From assembly GCA_016210985.1 (NCBI GenBank), contig JACQTD010000341.1, positions 1 to 34,303 of the forward strand: DNA of 34,303 nt. Reading direction: 5' to 3'. The stretch's first letter is position 1. Each line of letters begins with the position of its first letter. A model generated the notes under the pieces. It worked only from the letters and a program-made list of their open reading frames with translations. It had not been told where the DNA came from and searched no databases. This document shows, in pieces, positions 8,663 to 17,419 of this stretch. The translations under genes and the position numbers were made by a program. This stretch comes from Acidobacteriota bacterium. Its GTDB lineage: Bacteria; Acidobacteriota; Blastocatellia; HR10; JACQTD01.

Positions 8663-11485
8663 ATGAAGACAATAGCCGCTCTTGTAATCTTTTATACGAA
8701 GAGGAGTTTCCATGAATCCCGGCAATTGATCACGATTGGCAGCGTAACTCTGTTGTTCTGTTGGGCCCTGGTTTGGGCCGGTGGCGGCTCGCGGGCCGCG
8801 CCCTCGAATTCTGTCGGAGTCCAGGCGACCCAACAGGTGACCTTTAGCCCCTGGGCGATAGCCTTCGTCTCCAACGGCTTCCCGAGCATAAACTACGGTG
8901 GCAAGGGTTACGTCTGGGCCGGCTATGGCGCCAGCGAGCTGGGTGCTGATCCCACCACCACGCGAGGGCTGGTCAAGTTCGACATCAGCAGCCTCCCGTC
9001 CGGCCTCACCATTTCGAGCGCCGCCCTTCGGGCCACCATCAGCGGTGGTCACGGCACCTCCAGTCGAAATTACGAAGCCCGTACTGCGGTGGACCCGTGG
9101 ACCCAATCAGTGGTCACCTGGAGTAACCAGCCGACCCGTGGCTCGGTCCGGGACACCAAGTCAATGAGCGTCACCTCGGGCTCGGTCTCCTGGACCGTCA
9201 CCGACTTGGTGCGGGAGTGGTATAACCGGACCAGGACCAACGACGGGTTCTACCTGACGCGGGAAAACGATACCGATGGGTCCGCGCATGATCGCAAGTT
9301 CAGCAACTTGCAGTTGGTCCTGACGGTCACGGGAACGGCCACGTCGCAACCGGACCTGATCATCAGCCACATCGAGGTGACCCAGGCCGTCCAGGATTGG
9401 AACAACAGCATCCCCTTGGTGAAGGGCAAGAGCACCGTGGTGCGCGTCTATGTCAATTCGTGCTGCACCTCCGGCAATGTGTCGAACGTCGAGGTACGCC
9501 TGGAAGGGAAAAAGTCCTCCGGCGCAAGTCTGGGTACTGTCGGGGCCAAGCAACCGAGCAGCGGGCTGATGAGCATCCCCGCAACATCGGTCGACCTATT
9601 CGGCCTGCGCAGTAACGAGACGAAGACCTTCAACTTCTTGCTCCCTTCTTCGTGGTACAACGAGTCTGAACTGAAGCTGGTAGCCACTGTCAACCCTAAT
9701 CGGCGGGCGGTGGAATCGAACTATAACAACAACACCAGTGAACTCACCGTGCGCTTCAACTATCGGCCGCCGCTCAGCTTCGTCGGTGTGATCGTGTATG
9801 GCGCCACCGAGCTGGGCTACACCTACCCCCCGGTGTCCCGCGATCACTTTGACCCCCACGTGGAATGGATGAAGCGCGTCTACCCGGTGCCCGCCATTGT
9901 CGGCTATCGTGTTGGGGGCTTTGAGCAACTGGAATACGACGCCGAGCGCGGCGCCGATGGCGTGCTGGCCGATCTGGCCCAATGGCGGGCGGTCATGGCC
10001 GCCTCCAGCGACCCACTCCGCAGGGACTTGGCCCAGATCACGTGGTACGGCCTGGATTCCTGGAGCGGTTTCGAGCCTGAGATTTGCGCTTATTTTGGTC
10101 AGTGCAAATACTTCGGCCTTGCCAACTTGCCCCCCGAGCTTCAGGCGACGGGAATGGATACACCGTCAGGGCAGGGTGTCGGCGAGATCATGGCGCACGA
10201 AATTGGGCACAACCTCGGACGACTACACGCCAGCGACCAGTGCACTGGCTGGCCCCCCACTGGCCCGGGCAACGACTGTGACGTGAGCTATCCCTTCCCC
10301 AACGGCTGCATTGACGAGTACGGCTTTGACACGGTCGCGATGAAGGTCATCCGGCCTGACGACCGTTCGTCACTTACGGGTGGTTCGTGCAAACAAGACA
10401 TTATGTCTTACGGTCACCTGGCCTGGGTTTCTACGTACACGTACCGGGCCCTGTATACCGCAGTAGCTAACCTGGTAGTACCCGGCGTGGCAGCCCAGGC
10501 TAGGGCTGCAGCAATTCAGCCCCAAGCCGTCCTAATCGCATCTGGCCTGATAGCCCAGAACGACCAGGTTCGACTGCGGCCCTTCTACGTCGTGCGCACG
10601 ACCGCTCCGGTGGATCCCGGCCCCAGCACGGGGGAGTTCAGCCTGGCTCTGGAGAACGTGTCCGGTCAGGTGCTGGCTCAGCGTTTCTTCGATGTGGGCA
10701 GGACCATCAGACCTCCAGGCGGTCCGGCGCCTGTCGGTATCTTCTGGGTACACATGCCGTGGGATCCGGCCAGTACGCGCATTGTGTTGCGCAAGGGCAC
10801 TCAGCAGTTAGCGGCGCGCCAGGTGAGTGCTCACGCGCCTCAGGTCACCGTGCTCCAGCCGGCAAGCGGTGAAACGTGGACCGGCCCGCAGGAAGTTCGC
10901 TGGCAGGCGAGCGACGAGGACGGTGATGCCCTGACGTACCTGGTGCAGTACAGCACCGATGATGGCGAAAGCTGGCAGCCGGTCGGAATAAACATCACAC
11001 GCACCACGTACGGACTGGACGCCGACAGGCTGCCAGGGTCCAAGCAGGCCATGATCCGCGTAGTTGCCAGTGACGGCGTACGCAGCAACCACGGTGACAG
11101 CGGCCTCTTCACTGTGCTGGCCAAGGTGCCTGAGGTACGCGTTGTCGAGCCAAGTCAAGGGCAGATCTACCCCAACCCGTATAGCATCACGCTGAGCGCG
11201 ATGGCGTACGATGTCGAAGATGGGCCGTTGAGTGGCTCCAGGCTGGTCTGGATCTCAAGTCAGGACGGAGTGTTGGGGCAGGGTCAGGAACTGGTGGTGG
11301 CACGGTTGTCCGGCGGCCTCCACCGCCTGACTGTGACAGCCACAGACCGAGACGGTAATCGCAGCACGGACACTGTGACGATATTTGTTTATGAGCCGGA
11401 CACTGCGCAAAATGAGGGACAAAGCGCTAGAGGGGAATCTCGCCGAGCTGCAGCGGCAGCTTCAGGAAATAGAACGGCACCCTGA
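8663..11485 (+). CDS. Secreted DNRLRE-CARDB metzincin protease with Ig-like tail
   Basis: This 940-residue exported protein has a GGAGGAGG ribosome site and a signal peptide within the first 45 residues. Residues about 50-230 form a DNRLRE module (GLVKFDISSLPSG, VSWTVTDLVREWYN). Residues about 233-375 resemble CARDB (PDLIISHIEVTQAVQ). Residues about 375-600 are a zinc protease with the complete metzincin signature HEIGHNLGRLH (His512, Glu513, His516, Gly519, His522) and a Met-turn DIMSYGH. Residues about 725-910 are two Ig-like beta modules (VTVLQPASGETW, then VRVVEPSQGQIYPN). It is probably an extracellular endopeptidase with binding modules. The last ~25 residues after VYEPD are low-complexity and overlap another frame, so the real stop may have been lost by frameshift. 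It closes the secreted cluster 22 bp after the GH114-like gene. Confidence 0.87.
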   Translation: MKTIAALVIFYTKRSFHESRQLITIGSVTLLFCWALVWAGGGSRAAPSNSVGVQATQQVTFSPWAIAFVSNGFPSINYGGKGYVWAGYGASELGADPTTTRGLVKFDISSLPSGLTISSAALRATISGGHGTSSRNYEARTAVDPWTQSVVTWSNQPTRGSVRDTKSMSVTSGSVSWTVTDLVREWYNRTRTNDGFYLTRENDTDGSAHDRKFSNLQLVLTVTGTATSQPDLIISHIEVTQAVQDWNNSIPLVKGKSTVVRVYVNSCCTSGNVSNVEVRLEGKKSSGASLGTVGAKQPSSGLMSIPATSVDLFGLRSNETKTFNFLLPSSWYNESELKLVATVNPNRRAVESNYNNNTSELTVRFNYRPPLSFVGVIVYGATELGYTYPPVSRDHFDPHVEWMKRVYPVPAIVGYRVGGFEQLEYDAERGADGVLADLAQWRAVMAASSDPLRRDLAQITWYGLDSWSGFEPEICAYFGQCKYFGLANLPPELQATGMDTPSGQGVGEIMAHEIGHNLGRLHASDQCTGWPPTGPGNDCDVSYPFPNGCIDEYGFDTVAMKVIRPDDRSSLTGGSCKQDIMSYGHLAWVSTYTYRALYTAVANLVVPGVAAQARAAAIQPQAVLIASGLIAQNDQVRLRPFYVVRTTAPVDPGPSTGEFSLALENVSGQVLAQRFFDVGRTIRPPGGPAPVGIFWVHMPWDPASTRIVLRKGTQQLAARQVSAHAPQVTVLQPASGETWTGPQEVRWQASDEDGDALTYLVQYSTDDGESWQPVGINITRTTYGLDADRLPGSKQAMIRVVASDGVRSNHGDSGLFTVLAKVPEVRVVEPSQGQIYPNPYSITLSAMAYDVEDGPLSGSRLVWISSQDGVLGQGQELVVARLSGGLHRLTVTATDRDGNRSTDTVTIFVYEPDTAQNEGQSARGESRRAAAAASGNRTAP

Positions 11486-11624
11486 TAGGCATCGGCGTGA
11501 AGCCGAAGCGATCACGGCAGAGAAATTGGCTGGCAAGATCGTGAGAGGTCTCATCATCTACAGAAACAATTGGTCTGAGAAAAGGGGCAAGCCTAGGAAG
11601 AAAAAGCTACTAGGAGAGGTATAG
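11412..11624 (+). CDS. Small helical protein overlapping the protease 3' end
   Basis: This 70-residue frame starts at ATG 11412 inside the last 74 bases of the protease gene and continues past its stop. It is rich in Glu, Arg, Leu and Lys and reads as one amphipathic helix (GNLAELQRQLQEIERHPDRH) followed by a short segment (KLAGKIVRGLIIYRNNW) and a basic tail. I do not recognise a family. The composition is more protein-like than the Ala/Arg/Ser run of the protease frame over the same bases, so either this is a coupled small gene or the protease reading frame is shifted here. No strong ribosome site is seen. Confidence 0.35.
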   Translation: MRDKALEGNLAELQRQLQEIERHPDRHRREAEAITAEKLAGKIVRGLIIYRNNWSEKRGKPRKKKLLGEV

Positions 11625-11831
11625 GAAGTCAGCGCTCCGACTGTAGCAGGGATCATTGGGAGCACCGCGGGGAACTCGGTTCATGGGAATCCCTCACCAA
11701 CCCGGCACAGGCGCCGCAGCCGAATCTAGCCACGGTCGACTGGGAGATCGACCGCCGCAGGACTGGGCAATTCAGCTACGACCCTCTTAGGACGTGAACC
11801 AGCGGAGGCAAACTTCTCCGGCTTGGTTATT

Positions 11832-11838
11832 AAGGAGG
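11832..11838 (+). promoter_or_regulatory. Ribosome binding site AAGGAGG deciding the start at 11847
   Basis: A consensus Shine-Dalgarno sequence lies eight bases before ATG 11847. This fixes the start of the propeller gene there, rather than at the in-frame TTG at 11823, which would place the ribosome site inside the gene. Confidence 0.85.
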
Positions 11839-11846
11839 ATGAGAAC

Positions 11847-14822
11847 ATGCCATACAAATTAAGCGGAAAACGTATTAATCAACTAAGGACACTTTCCGTG
11901 CTGACCCTGAAACGTATTAATCAACTAAGGACACTTTCCGTGCTGACCCTGGGGATTCTGTTTCTGTCTTTCCCTGTTGCGACGAAGTCAAGTGTGAGCA
12001 GTCAAAGCCTATGGGGCCAAATTTGGGGACCTGTCGGCACAGTCGCGATCGGATGGAAGTTTCCTGATACCGAGAAGGGTCATGTTGTTTATGCGACAAA
12101 ACTCCCGGAAGGCGATATCTATGTTTATAATGGAAGCCCCGGCTCATGGACAAAGATTGGAGGACCGGCTAAAAAGTTCGTCACCGTCGGGAACATTTTA
12201 TATGCCCTATCTCCTGATGGCAGCGGGGTCTACCAATATACCGGCGCGCCGGGTCAATGGACGCAGGTCGGAGGGGCTGCGGGTGAAATTTATGGCGGCC
12301 TTGCCGGCTTATTTGCTACCAATCCTCAAACCGGGGATATAAACGCCTACAATTGCGGCTGTGGAAGCTCCATCTTACCGGGCTGGACCAAGTTAGGAGG
12401 ACCCGGAAAGATCTTTGCTGTTGGCGCCGAATATCTCTATGGCCTGTCTCCAGACGGAAGCGTAGTCTGGCAATTTGACTTCGCTACGATGCGGTGGGCA
12501 GCGGTCGGAGGGGCTGCGGCCAGCATTTACGCTGGTGGCAACAAACTCTATGCGACTAATCCTCAATCAGGAGACGTTCTCGAATATAACCACGAAACCG
12601 GCCAGTGGATGAAGATAGGTGGACCGGGAAAAATGTTCGCCGTTGACCAGGTCACGGGTGATCTCTATGGTCTTTCTCCGGATGCAAGCGCAGTCTATAA
12701 GTACACGGGAACGCCCAATCAATGGATGAATGTGGGGGGAGCGGCAACCTCCATTTACGCTGGCTGGCCCAATTTGTACGCCACGAGTCCGGCCACGCTC
12801 AACCTCTGGCGCTGGGATAATTCGCAAGCCTACGCTCATAGTCAAACGGCGTGGACGAAACTACCACCCATAACTTCCAATGTGACCCCGGCTGTGTCCG
12901 GTCACAGCGATGGCAGAGTCTACACCGTGGCCGTCGCCTTCAACGGCCTCATGGCTTACAGTTCGACCGTCGCCCCGGGAAGCTGGGACGCCTGGCAGAC
13001 CATTGGCCCAGCACCCTCGACGGGGCCCACGCTTACGCCGGCTTTCTATGCTGATCCTGATACTTCACCAGTGCTCATCCGCTTTGGGGACGTCCTCTAC
13101 TTGTTCGCTAGGGGCAGGGACAATAATCTCTACGCGAGTTTCAAAGCCGGGAACAACGACTGGGCTTCATGGAAATCGGGAGTGACGTGGCAGTCGCTCA
13201 CGTCTGATGGCCGGGTTCGCGGGCGATTCGATGTCGCGCTCACGGCACCCGGCGACTTCGGGGGAAATTTCGACATCCATGTCCTTTACGCGAGCGAGAG
13301 CAATAGCGTGGAATATCGGCGTTTCGATTTCTTCGGGAATCCTGTGTCCGCCACTGAAAAATGGAGCAATGGTGTGGAAGGAACGATCGGCACAGATGGC
13401 GCAAACCAGGTCTGGATGGCCATCAGGACCAACGGACGTCAGGTGCTTATCGAAGCCAAAACCAGGAATGGACCCGCCTTCACGAATCCATCGCAATTGG
13501 GATGGGCACTGGGCAGCTCAGGATCTGTGACTTCACGATTGGCTGATGGTCCGCAAGGAGCGTTCTTCAACATCTCCAACGTTGTTTACTTCGCCGGCGC
13601 TTTCCACGTGGCTTATGCCGTCAAGTATCTGTGCGACGACGTGTCCGGCAGGTACTGTCATGACCTCGCCCACACCCGGATTCGTCCCGGAAAACCCGAT
13701 GATGGGTATGTCAGATTCATCACCGATTACACTCCTCAAGGCACTGAACATCCTCAAGCTGAGTTGATCGTCTATCGGAATAAGCTGGTGATGGCTTATA
13801 GAGATCATCAGGGCTGGATTCGCTATGCTTACTGGGATAGCGCTGATCCAACAACCCCCTGGGTTGGAAGGGAGATCATCGCTTGGGCAAGTACGCAGCA
13901 ACGTCCGGGCTTGGGCGCGCTCAATCGACGTCCGTTCCTAAGCGGCAATGACTATGCGACTTCCAACTTCGGCGACGACCTCTTCGCTGTGGTTAACGAC
14001 TCCCGAACCAATGGTCTGCTTTGGTTCATCAACTTCAGCCGAGGGATTTTCATCCCGCAGATCGGTGAACAATTTGCGCTCTATAATTCAAACAGTGATG
14101 GCATGAACCCTGTATGCAGAGATCAGAACGACCCGTTTGCTCCAACGTTGGAGTCGAATCTATCCCAAGATGGCCGGCCCTTTTTGACCGAGCTCGGATA
14201 CAACCTCTGGACCTTGCCCCATTGGCTCGCTGGGAGGACTTTCAAGGACGCGACCGAGCTGGGCTGCCAGGCGGGAACAAATACCTCGGGGCGGTTCGAC
14301 CCTCCGTGTGATGCGGTCAAATATCCGGTCATCATCATGTCGGGAGGAGGAATAGGCATCTGCAGTGGAATCTGGCAAACCCGGCAGGATGATTACAAGC
14401 GCATCTGGGAAGAACTGGGCCATGCCACCGCGGGCATCCTGGGCCTGTCGGACAACAACAGTCAGGCTCCAACCCAGACCAACGCCAGCCTCTCAAAGAT
14501 TCCCCTGTCGGCGCTTTCGCAGGCGTTCAATCTTTTCGGCCAGCGCGTGAGAGGCGACCGCTCGTGCACTGTGGGGGCAGCCTCGAGCGGCCGCTGTCGT
14601 GGTTTCACAGGCATTGCCGGCAACTATGACGTCGGCACTCGCCAGCACTCGTTCATCTACACCGCCTATTACTACTTTTCGGACGGCGATCAACTTCGCC
14701 AATGGGTACAGGAAGATCTCCAGAATGGCGATATGCTGCTCCAGGATAAATACAACTGGATCAAGCAAAACATCTTCAAGGGAATAGAGTTCAGGAGGGA
14801 CAACGAACCGTTGATCGATTAA
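11847..14822 (+). CDS. Large secreted tectonin-like beta-propeller protein
   Basis: This 991-residue protein starts MPYKLSGKRINQLRTLS. The basic and hydrophobic part of its signal peptide is duplicated: the 14-residue unit KRINQLRTLSVLTL occurs twice, followed by GILFLSFPVATKSS. Residues about 45-320 consist of about seven tectonin/tachylectin-like blades, seen as repeated W(T/M)K(I/L)GGP, LYGLSPDGS and ASIYAG(x)NKLYATNP. A second region (about 330-720) has more divergent propeller-like blades with Trp-rich turns. The last 250 residues are a distinct domain with paired Cys residues and a segment IWEELGHATAGILGLS. That segment recalls a zinc-protease helix, but the first His of HExxH is absent, so I make no enzyme call. 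Probably a carbohydrate-binding extracellular protein. It stands alone, 222 bp after the previous gene. Confidence 0.75.
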   Translation: MPYKLSGKRINQLRTLSVLTLKRINQLRTLSVLTLGILFLSFPVATKSSVSSQSLWGQIWGPVGTVAIGWKFPDTEKGHVVYATKLPEGDIYVYNGSPGSWTKIGGPAKKFVTVGNILYALSPDGSGVYQYTGAPGQWTQVGGAAGEIYGGLAGLFATNPQTGDINAYNCGCGSSILPGWTKLGGPGKIFAVGAEYLYGLSPDGSVVWQFDFATMRWAAVGGAAASIYAGGNKLYATNPQSGDVLEYNHETGQWMKIGGPGKMFAVDQVTGDLYGLSPDASAVYKYTGTPNQWMNVGGAATSIYAGWPNLYATSPATLNLWRWDNSQAYAHSQTAWTKLPPITSNVTPAVSGHSDGRVYTVAVAFNGLMAYSSTVAPGSWDAWQTIGPAPSTGPTLTPAFYADPDTSPVLIRFGDVLYLFARGRDNNLYASFKAGNNDWASWKSGVTWQSLTSDGRVRGRFDVALTAPGDFGGNFDIHVLYASESNSVEYRRFDFFGNPVSATEKWSNGVEGTIGTDGANQVWMAIRTNGRQVLIEAKTRNGPAFTNPSQLGWALGSSGSVTSRLADGPQGAFFNISNVVYFAGAFHVAYAVKYLCDDVSGRYCHDLAHTRIRPGKPDDGYVRFITDYTPQGTEHPQAELIVYRNKLVMAYRDHQGWIRYAYWDSADPTTPWVGREIIAWASTQQRPGLGALNRRPFLSGNDYATSNFGDDLFAVVNDSRTNGLLWFINFSRGIFIPQIGEQFALYNSNSDGMNPVCRDQNDPFAPTLESNLSQDGRPFLTELGYNLWTLPHWLAGRTFKDATELGCQAGTNTSGRFDPPCDAVKYPVIIMSGGGIGICSGIWQTRQDDYKRIWEELGHATAGILGLSDNNSQAPTQTNASLSKIPLSALSQAFNLFGQRVRGDRSCTVGAASSGRCRGFTGIAGNYDVGTRQHSFIYTAYYYFSDGDQLRQWVQEDLQNGDMLLQDKYNWIKQNIFKGIEFRRDNEPLID
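11868..11951 (+). repeat. Perfect 42-bp tandem duplication in the signal peptide
   Basis: Bases 11868-11909 and 11910-11951 are identical and abut exactly. The unit is a multiple of three and encodes KRINQLRTLSVLTL, so the frame is kept and the export signal gains a second basic start and hydrophobic stretch. The lack of any mismatch suggests a recent slippage event. Confidence 0.95.
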
Positions 14823-14881
14823 TGGTGAGCGCAGCGGCGGCGGGGATATCCAGCACGCCATCCAACATGATTGGATTTGCT

Positions 14882-14926
14882 TGGTCGGGGCGAGTGGATT
14901 CGAACCACCGACCTTCGGTTCCCAAA
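14882..14926. repeat. Left attachment site copy (tRNA-Pro 3'-half remnant)
   Basis: These 45 bases are identical to 32953-32997 and run from the CCA end of tRNA-Pro to its anticodon loop. The similarity extends left over 14870-14884, which matches 32931-32945; the right copy has 10 extra bases (32946-32955) in between. The D-arm and 5' acceptor strand are absent, so this is not a functional tRNA. It is the displaced host end left by integration. Confidence 0.92.
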
Positions 14927-14936
14927 TGCGTTTGGG
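14921..14936. other. Palindrome at the left crossover point
   Basis: CCCAAA-TGCG-TTTGGG is a perfect inverted repeat that begins in the last six bases of the shared att sequence, at the tRNA anticodon loop. Tyrosine integrases bind paired inverted core sites around the exchange region, so this may be the reconstructed core site. The right junction lacks the second arm. Confidence 0.55.
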
Positions 14937-15255
14937 CCGGTAGTCCCCACCAGTCCGCAACAGAAAACCCCAGCGTTTTCAGCGAAGCGGGCTACCCGGT
15001 TCTGGCAGGGACCCGCTTCCTCCGGTTATGGGACACGCATACTTTTGCGCATACTTCCAGGGGTGTGAAGTGGATTGGTAGTCCAGTGTGCCCGAGGCTG
15101 ATTCCGCCCGGAACAGCCCCTGTATGTGTCCATGAACCCCAGCAGCGCCTCTCAGTTTCTCCCGAAGCAGGAAGCCAGGTTGGCCGATCACATCGGAGTT
15201 GACGGAATGGTGTTGAAGCGAGGTCTCGTGACTTAAGTGCTGACAGGCTCTCTGC
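14937..15255. other. Left end of the element, non-coding
   Basis: There is no gene between attL and the DUF5677 stop codon. Two adjacent hairpins can be drawn: GAAAAC/GTTTTC (14963-14968 with 14975-14980) and GAAGCGGG/CCCGCTTC (14984-14991 with 15012-15019). They lie between the attachment site and the paired CGCATACTT boxes. This looks like an integrase/excisionase binding region, by position only. Confidence 0.45.
15035..15056 (+). repeat. Paired CGCATACTT boxes at the left end
   Basis: ACGCATACTT (15035-15044) and GCGCATACTT (15047-15056) are directly repeated with a 12-bp period. The same box pair occurs near the right end (32864-32884) in the same orientation and, inverted, at 18936-18956. 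Directly repeated boxes near both ends of an element are typical of integrase arm-type sites. Confidence 0.6.
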
Positions 15256-16851
15256 TCAGCGGGTATCTGATTCCCCCTCAAAGGTTCGTCTTCCAATGCC
15301 GGCGACAATATCAAGTGGGGGATCCAGCGCAGGGTATCCAAGCGAGTCTACCCCGATCTTAACGGCAGATTCCCAGAGTTCCTGGGCCGCGGCGATCACA
15401 TCCAAGAATGCAGGTGGTTGAACGAATGAGGGCAGTCGGTGCAGACGGTGAAGGGGTTCAATGCAGCGATTCAGGTTGGACTGCTTCAAACTGACCCACG
15501 TCCCATGAAGATCTCCGCTCCCCGGCGAATAGACCAGCCTATAGAGTCGCTCCATCCCGCACGCCAGTGCCATTTTCCGCGTGTCTTTCTTGCTCCAATG
15601 GCCTAGCTCAATACTAATCAACTCGGCATTGAAACCACCCAGTTCCTGAGCGATGGCGCTCGCGTCGCGACCCTCCAGGGTCTTGTATTCTGGGTAAGTA
15701 TCCTGCAAATGGAGCATGAGGAGTTTCTCCTGGCCCTCTCCATATTTCTTGAACTGCACAAACTCCTGCGCGGTACCACACTTGGCGAGATAGGCGAAAG
15801 TGATCGTCGTATCCGCCAAACAACGGAGCACTATTCCACCAATGTCCCTTCTCCAGAGTTTTGAGTCCTCGGCCATAAGACAGAAGAGCCGCACCGACCG
15901 CGCGAACAAGCCTGATAAGATTTCATCCTTGACCGGATCATACAGGTCGTAATTCAACCGAAGTGACTGTGTCCTCAAATACTCTCTGGCTCTACCTGCA
16001 TTTTCCTCTACAGTTTGATGGAGCTGGTCAATTTGGTCATCCTTGATCGGGTTGGCGCCGACTATCGGAAATACGCCAGGAATGCATGCAACAAGATTGA
16101 AATTTTGTCTCCAGAACTGCTTTGGCCAGTCCTGTCCGTCATACACACCGCTCTGAGAGAGATGTAATTTGGTGAAGGATCTAGCCACGACCTGAACGCG
16201 GTTTGCTTCCTCCTTCGTACACCCTTGCGGATATTTCATCATTAGGTCGATCAACCCAGCGTCATTCAGGTCGACCATACCGTGCTTAGCCATTCGGGTA
16301 AATGGTAGCGTCCTTACGTGACCGGGAAACATCTCATTCCCCGAAATGAGCTTCAACACTATCGCCCTCAGCCTACCTATTTCGACTGCGGGATCAAGGC
16401 GTCCGCCTTTTTCGAGAAGATCCTCCCTGATCAACCACGCCGCCGGATTCTGCGGGTACAAAGCCAGAATGCGTCCGATTGGTTCATGAAAAACGGCCTC
16501 TATGAGATCCTCATGTCGGTTCCAAAATTCTTCCCTCCGGCCCAGAGCCATCCCTCCGAAGTCCGATATCAACCCCAAGTGGGGAGACTTCGCGGACCCA
16601 AAGTTATCCATTGCATCAAGGAAGGCGTGGTAATGAACATGCGCCTGTTCGAGCGTAAATTGCTCAGCGAGGCTTGCGATCCAAAGGTGCTCGGGTAACA
16701 TGTCGCGGGGCCAATCGAACACTTGCACACCATGACTTCCAAGAGGGGGCACGAGGCCCGTTCCATCCTTCCTATGGGATGCCAACGGGGTGTGGTGAGG
16801 CGGGCCAGGCCCTCTCGCCTTCTTGCCAAGCTTCCCTTTCCCCCGGGGCAT
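15256..16851 (-). CDS. DUF5677-like protein, possible defence or cargo gene
   Basis: This 531-residue soluble protein has no signal peptide. The second half resembles DUF5677: around residues 315-370 it has ILSGLFARSVRLFCL and IVLRCLADTTITFAYLAK, then YGEGQEKLLML, and later YSPGSGDLHGTW with an all-helical pattern. The first half, with a basic Pro-rich start and helices including HYHAFLDAMDNF, is not recognised. DUF5677 proteins are of unknown activity and are found often in variable genomic regions, including near defence genes. Here it lies at the left end of the mobile element, 68 bp downstream of the PIN gene on the same strand, so it may be transcribed with it. No good ribosome site precedes the ATG at 16851. 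Confidence 0.6.
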   Translation of the reverse strand: MPRGKGKLGKKARGPGPPHHTPLASHRKDGTGLVPPLGSHGVQVFDWPRDMLPEHLWIASLAEQFTLEQAHVHYHAFLDAMDNFGSAKSPHLGLISDFGGMALGRREEFWNRHEDLIEAVFHEPIGRILALYPQNPAAWLIREDLLEKGGRLDPAVEIGRLRAIVLKLISGNEMFPGHVRTLPFTRMAKHGMVDLNDAGLIDLMMKYPQGCTKEEANRVQVVARSFTKLHLSQSGVYDGQDWPKQFWRQNFNLVACIPGVFPIVGANPIKDDQIDQLHQTVEENAGRAREYLRTQSLRLNYDLYDPVKDEILSGLFARSVRLFCLMAEDSKLWRRDIGGIVLRCLADTTITFAYLAKCGTAQEFVQFKKYGEGQEKLLMLHLQDTYPEYKTLEGRDASAIAQELGGFNAELISIELGHWSKKDTRKMALACGMERLYRLVYSPGSGDLHGTWVSLKQSNLNRCIEPLHRLHRLPSFVQPPAFLDVIAAAQELWESAVKIGVDSLGYPALDPPLDIVAGIGRRTFEGESDTR

Positions 16852-16918
16852 TATAGATCTACCAGTTATTTCTTGGGATTCACCTGCGTGAAGACGGATC
16901 CTGCTTGTGAGAAGCAGC

Positions 16919-17416
16919 TCACTTGATACCCATAGACTCTAGATACGCCACCAAAGGAATGGAAGGAAGAAGTAAGATGCCTGCGGCCGTGCGCAGCGAC
17001 ATTTTTGTGGGGGTCTCCCTGTTCTCTTCCGTCACCACTATCACTTGCTTTCCTACTTTTTGTAGTTCAATCGCGAGTGCGAGGATGTAAGGATCCGCCT
17101 CATCGACACCCTGTTTGTCCGGGTCCAGAACTCTCGGTACACGTCGTAGGACGTCACGAACCGTCTCGAACGGCACAGGACATCCCGCAGCTAAGCTCAC
17201 CGTCCTCTTTGCCCAGATGACTTGCTGATCAGGATTCTCTGGGTCGGCCCTTCGCTCAAGTTCCTTGAGAACTTCCTTGGGGAAATGGAGTCTTCCATCT
17301 CTAACAAGCTGAGCCAATGCTTCGAAAACTACCGCCTTTCTGGAATTTTGGATGCTGCGTCGGATTTCGATGATCGACGAAGTATCGAACACTGCGACGA
17401 CATCGACGACGGTCAT
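16919..17416 (-). CDS. PIN-domain toxin-like protein (DUF4411)
   Basis: This 165-residue protein has the PIN-fold acidic residues: Asp11 in VFDTSSII, Glu residues in the VLKELERRAD helix, GVDEADPYILALA in the middle, and VVTEEN near the end. The tail TPTKMSLRTAAGILLLPSIPLVAYL fits the DUF4411 group of PIN proteins. PIN proteins are Mg-dependent ribonucleases, and this group is commonly paired with an XRE-ImmA/IrrE gene as a toxin-antitoxin-like module. Here the ATG lies three bases after the stop of exactly such a gene, so the two are surely co-transcribed. Toxicity is inferred from the family. Confidence 0.8.
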   Translation of the reverse strand: MTVVDVVAVFDTSSIIEIRRSIQNSRKAVVFEALAQLVRDGRLHFPKEVLKELERRADPENPDQQVIWAKRTVSLAAGCPVPFETVRDVLRRVPRVLDPDKQGVDEADPYILALAIELQKVGKQVIVVTEENRETPTKMSLRTAAGILLLPSIPLVAYLESMGIK

Positions 17417-17419
17417 CTA

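Noticed and set aside
14882-14926. Second tRNA-Pro gene
   Set aside because: Only the 3' half is present; the sequence after the anticodon loop does not fold back into a D-arm or acceptor. It is the att remnant.
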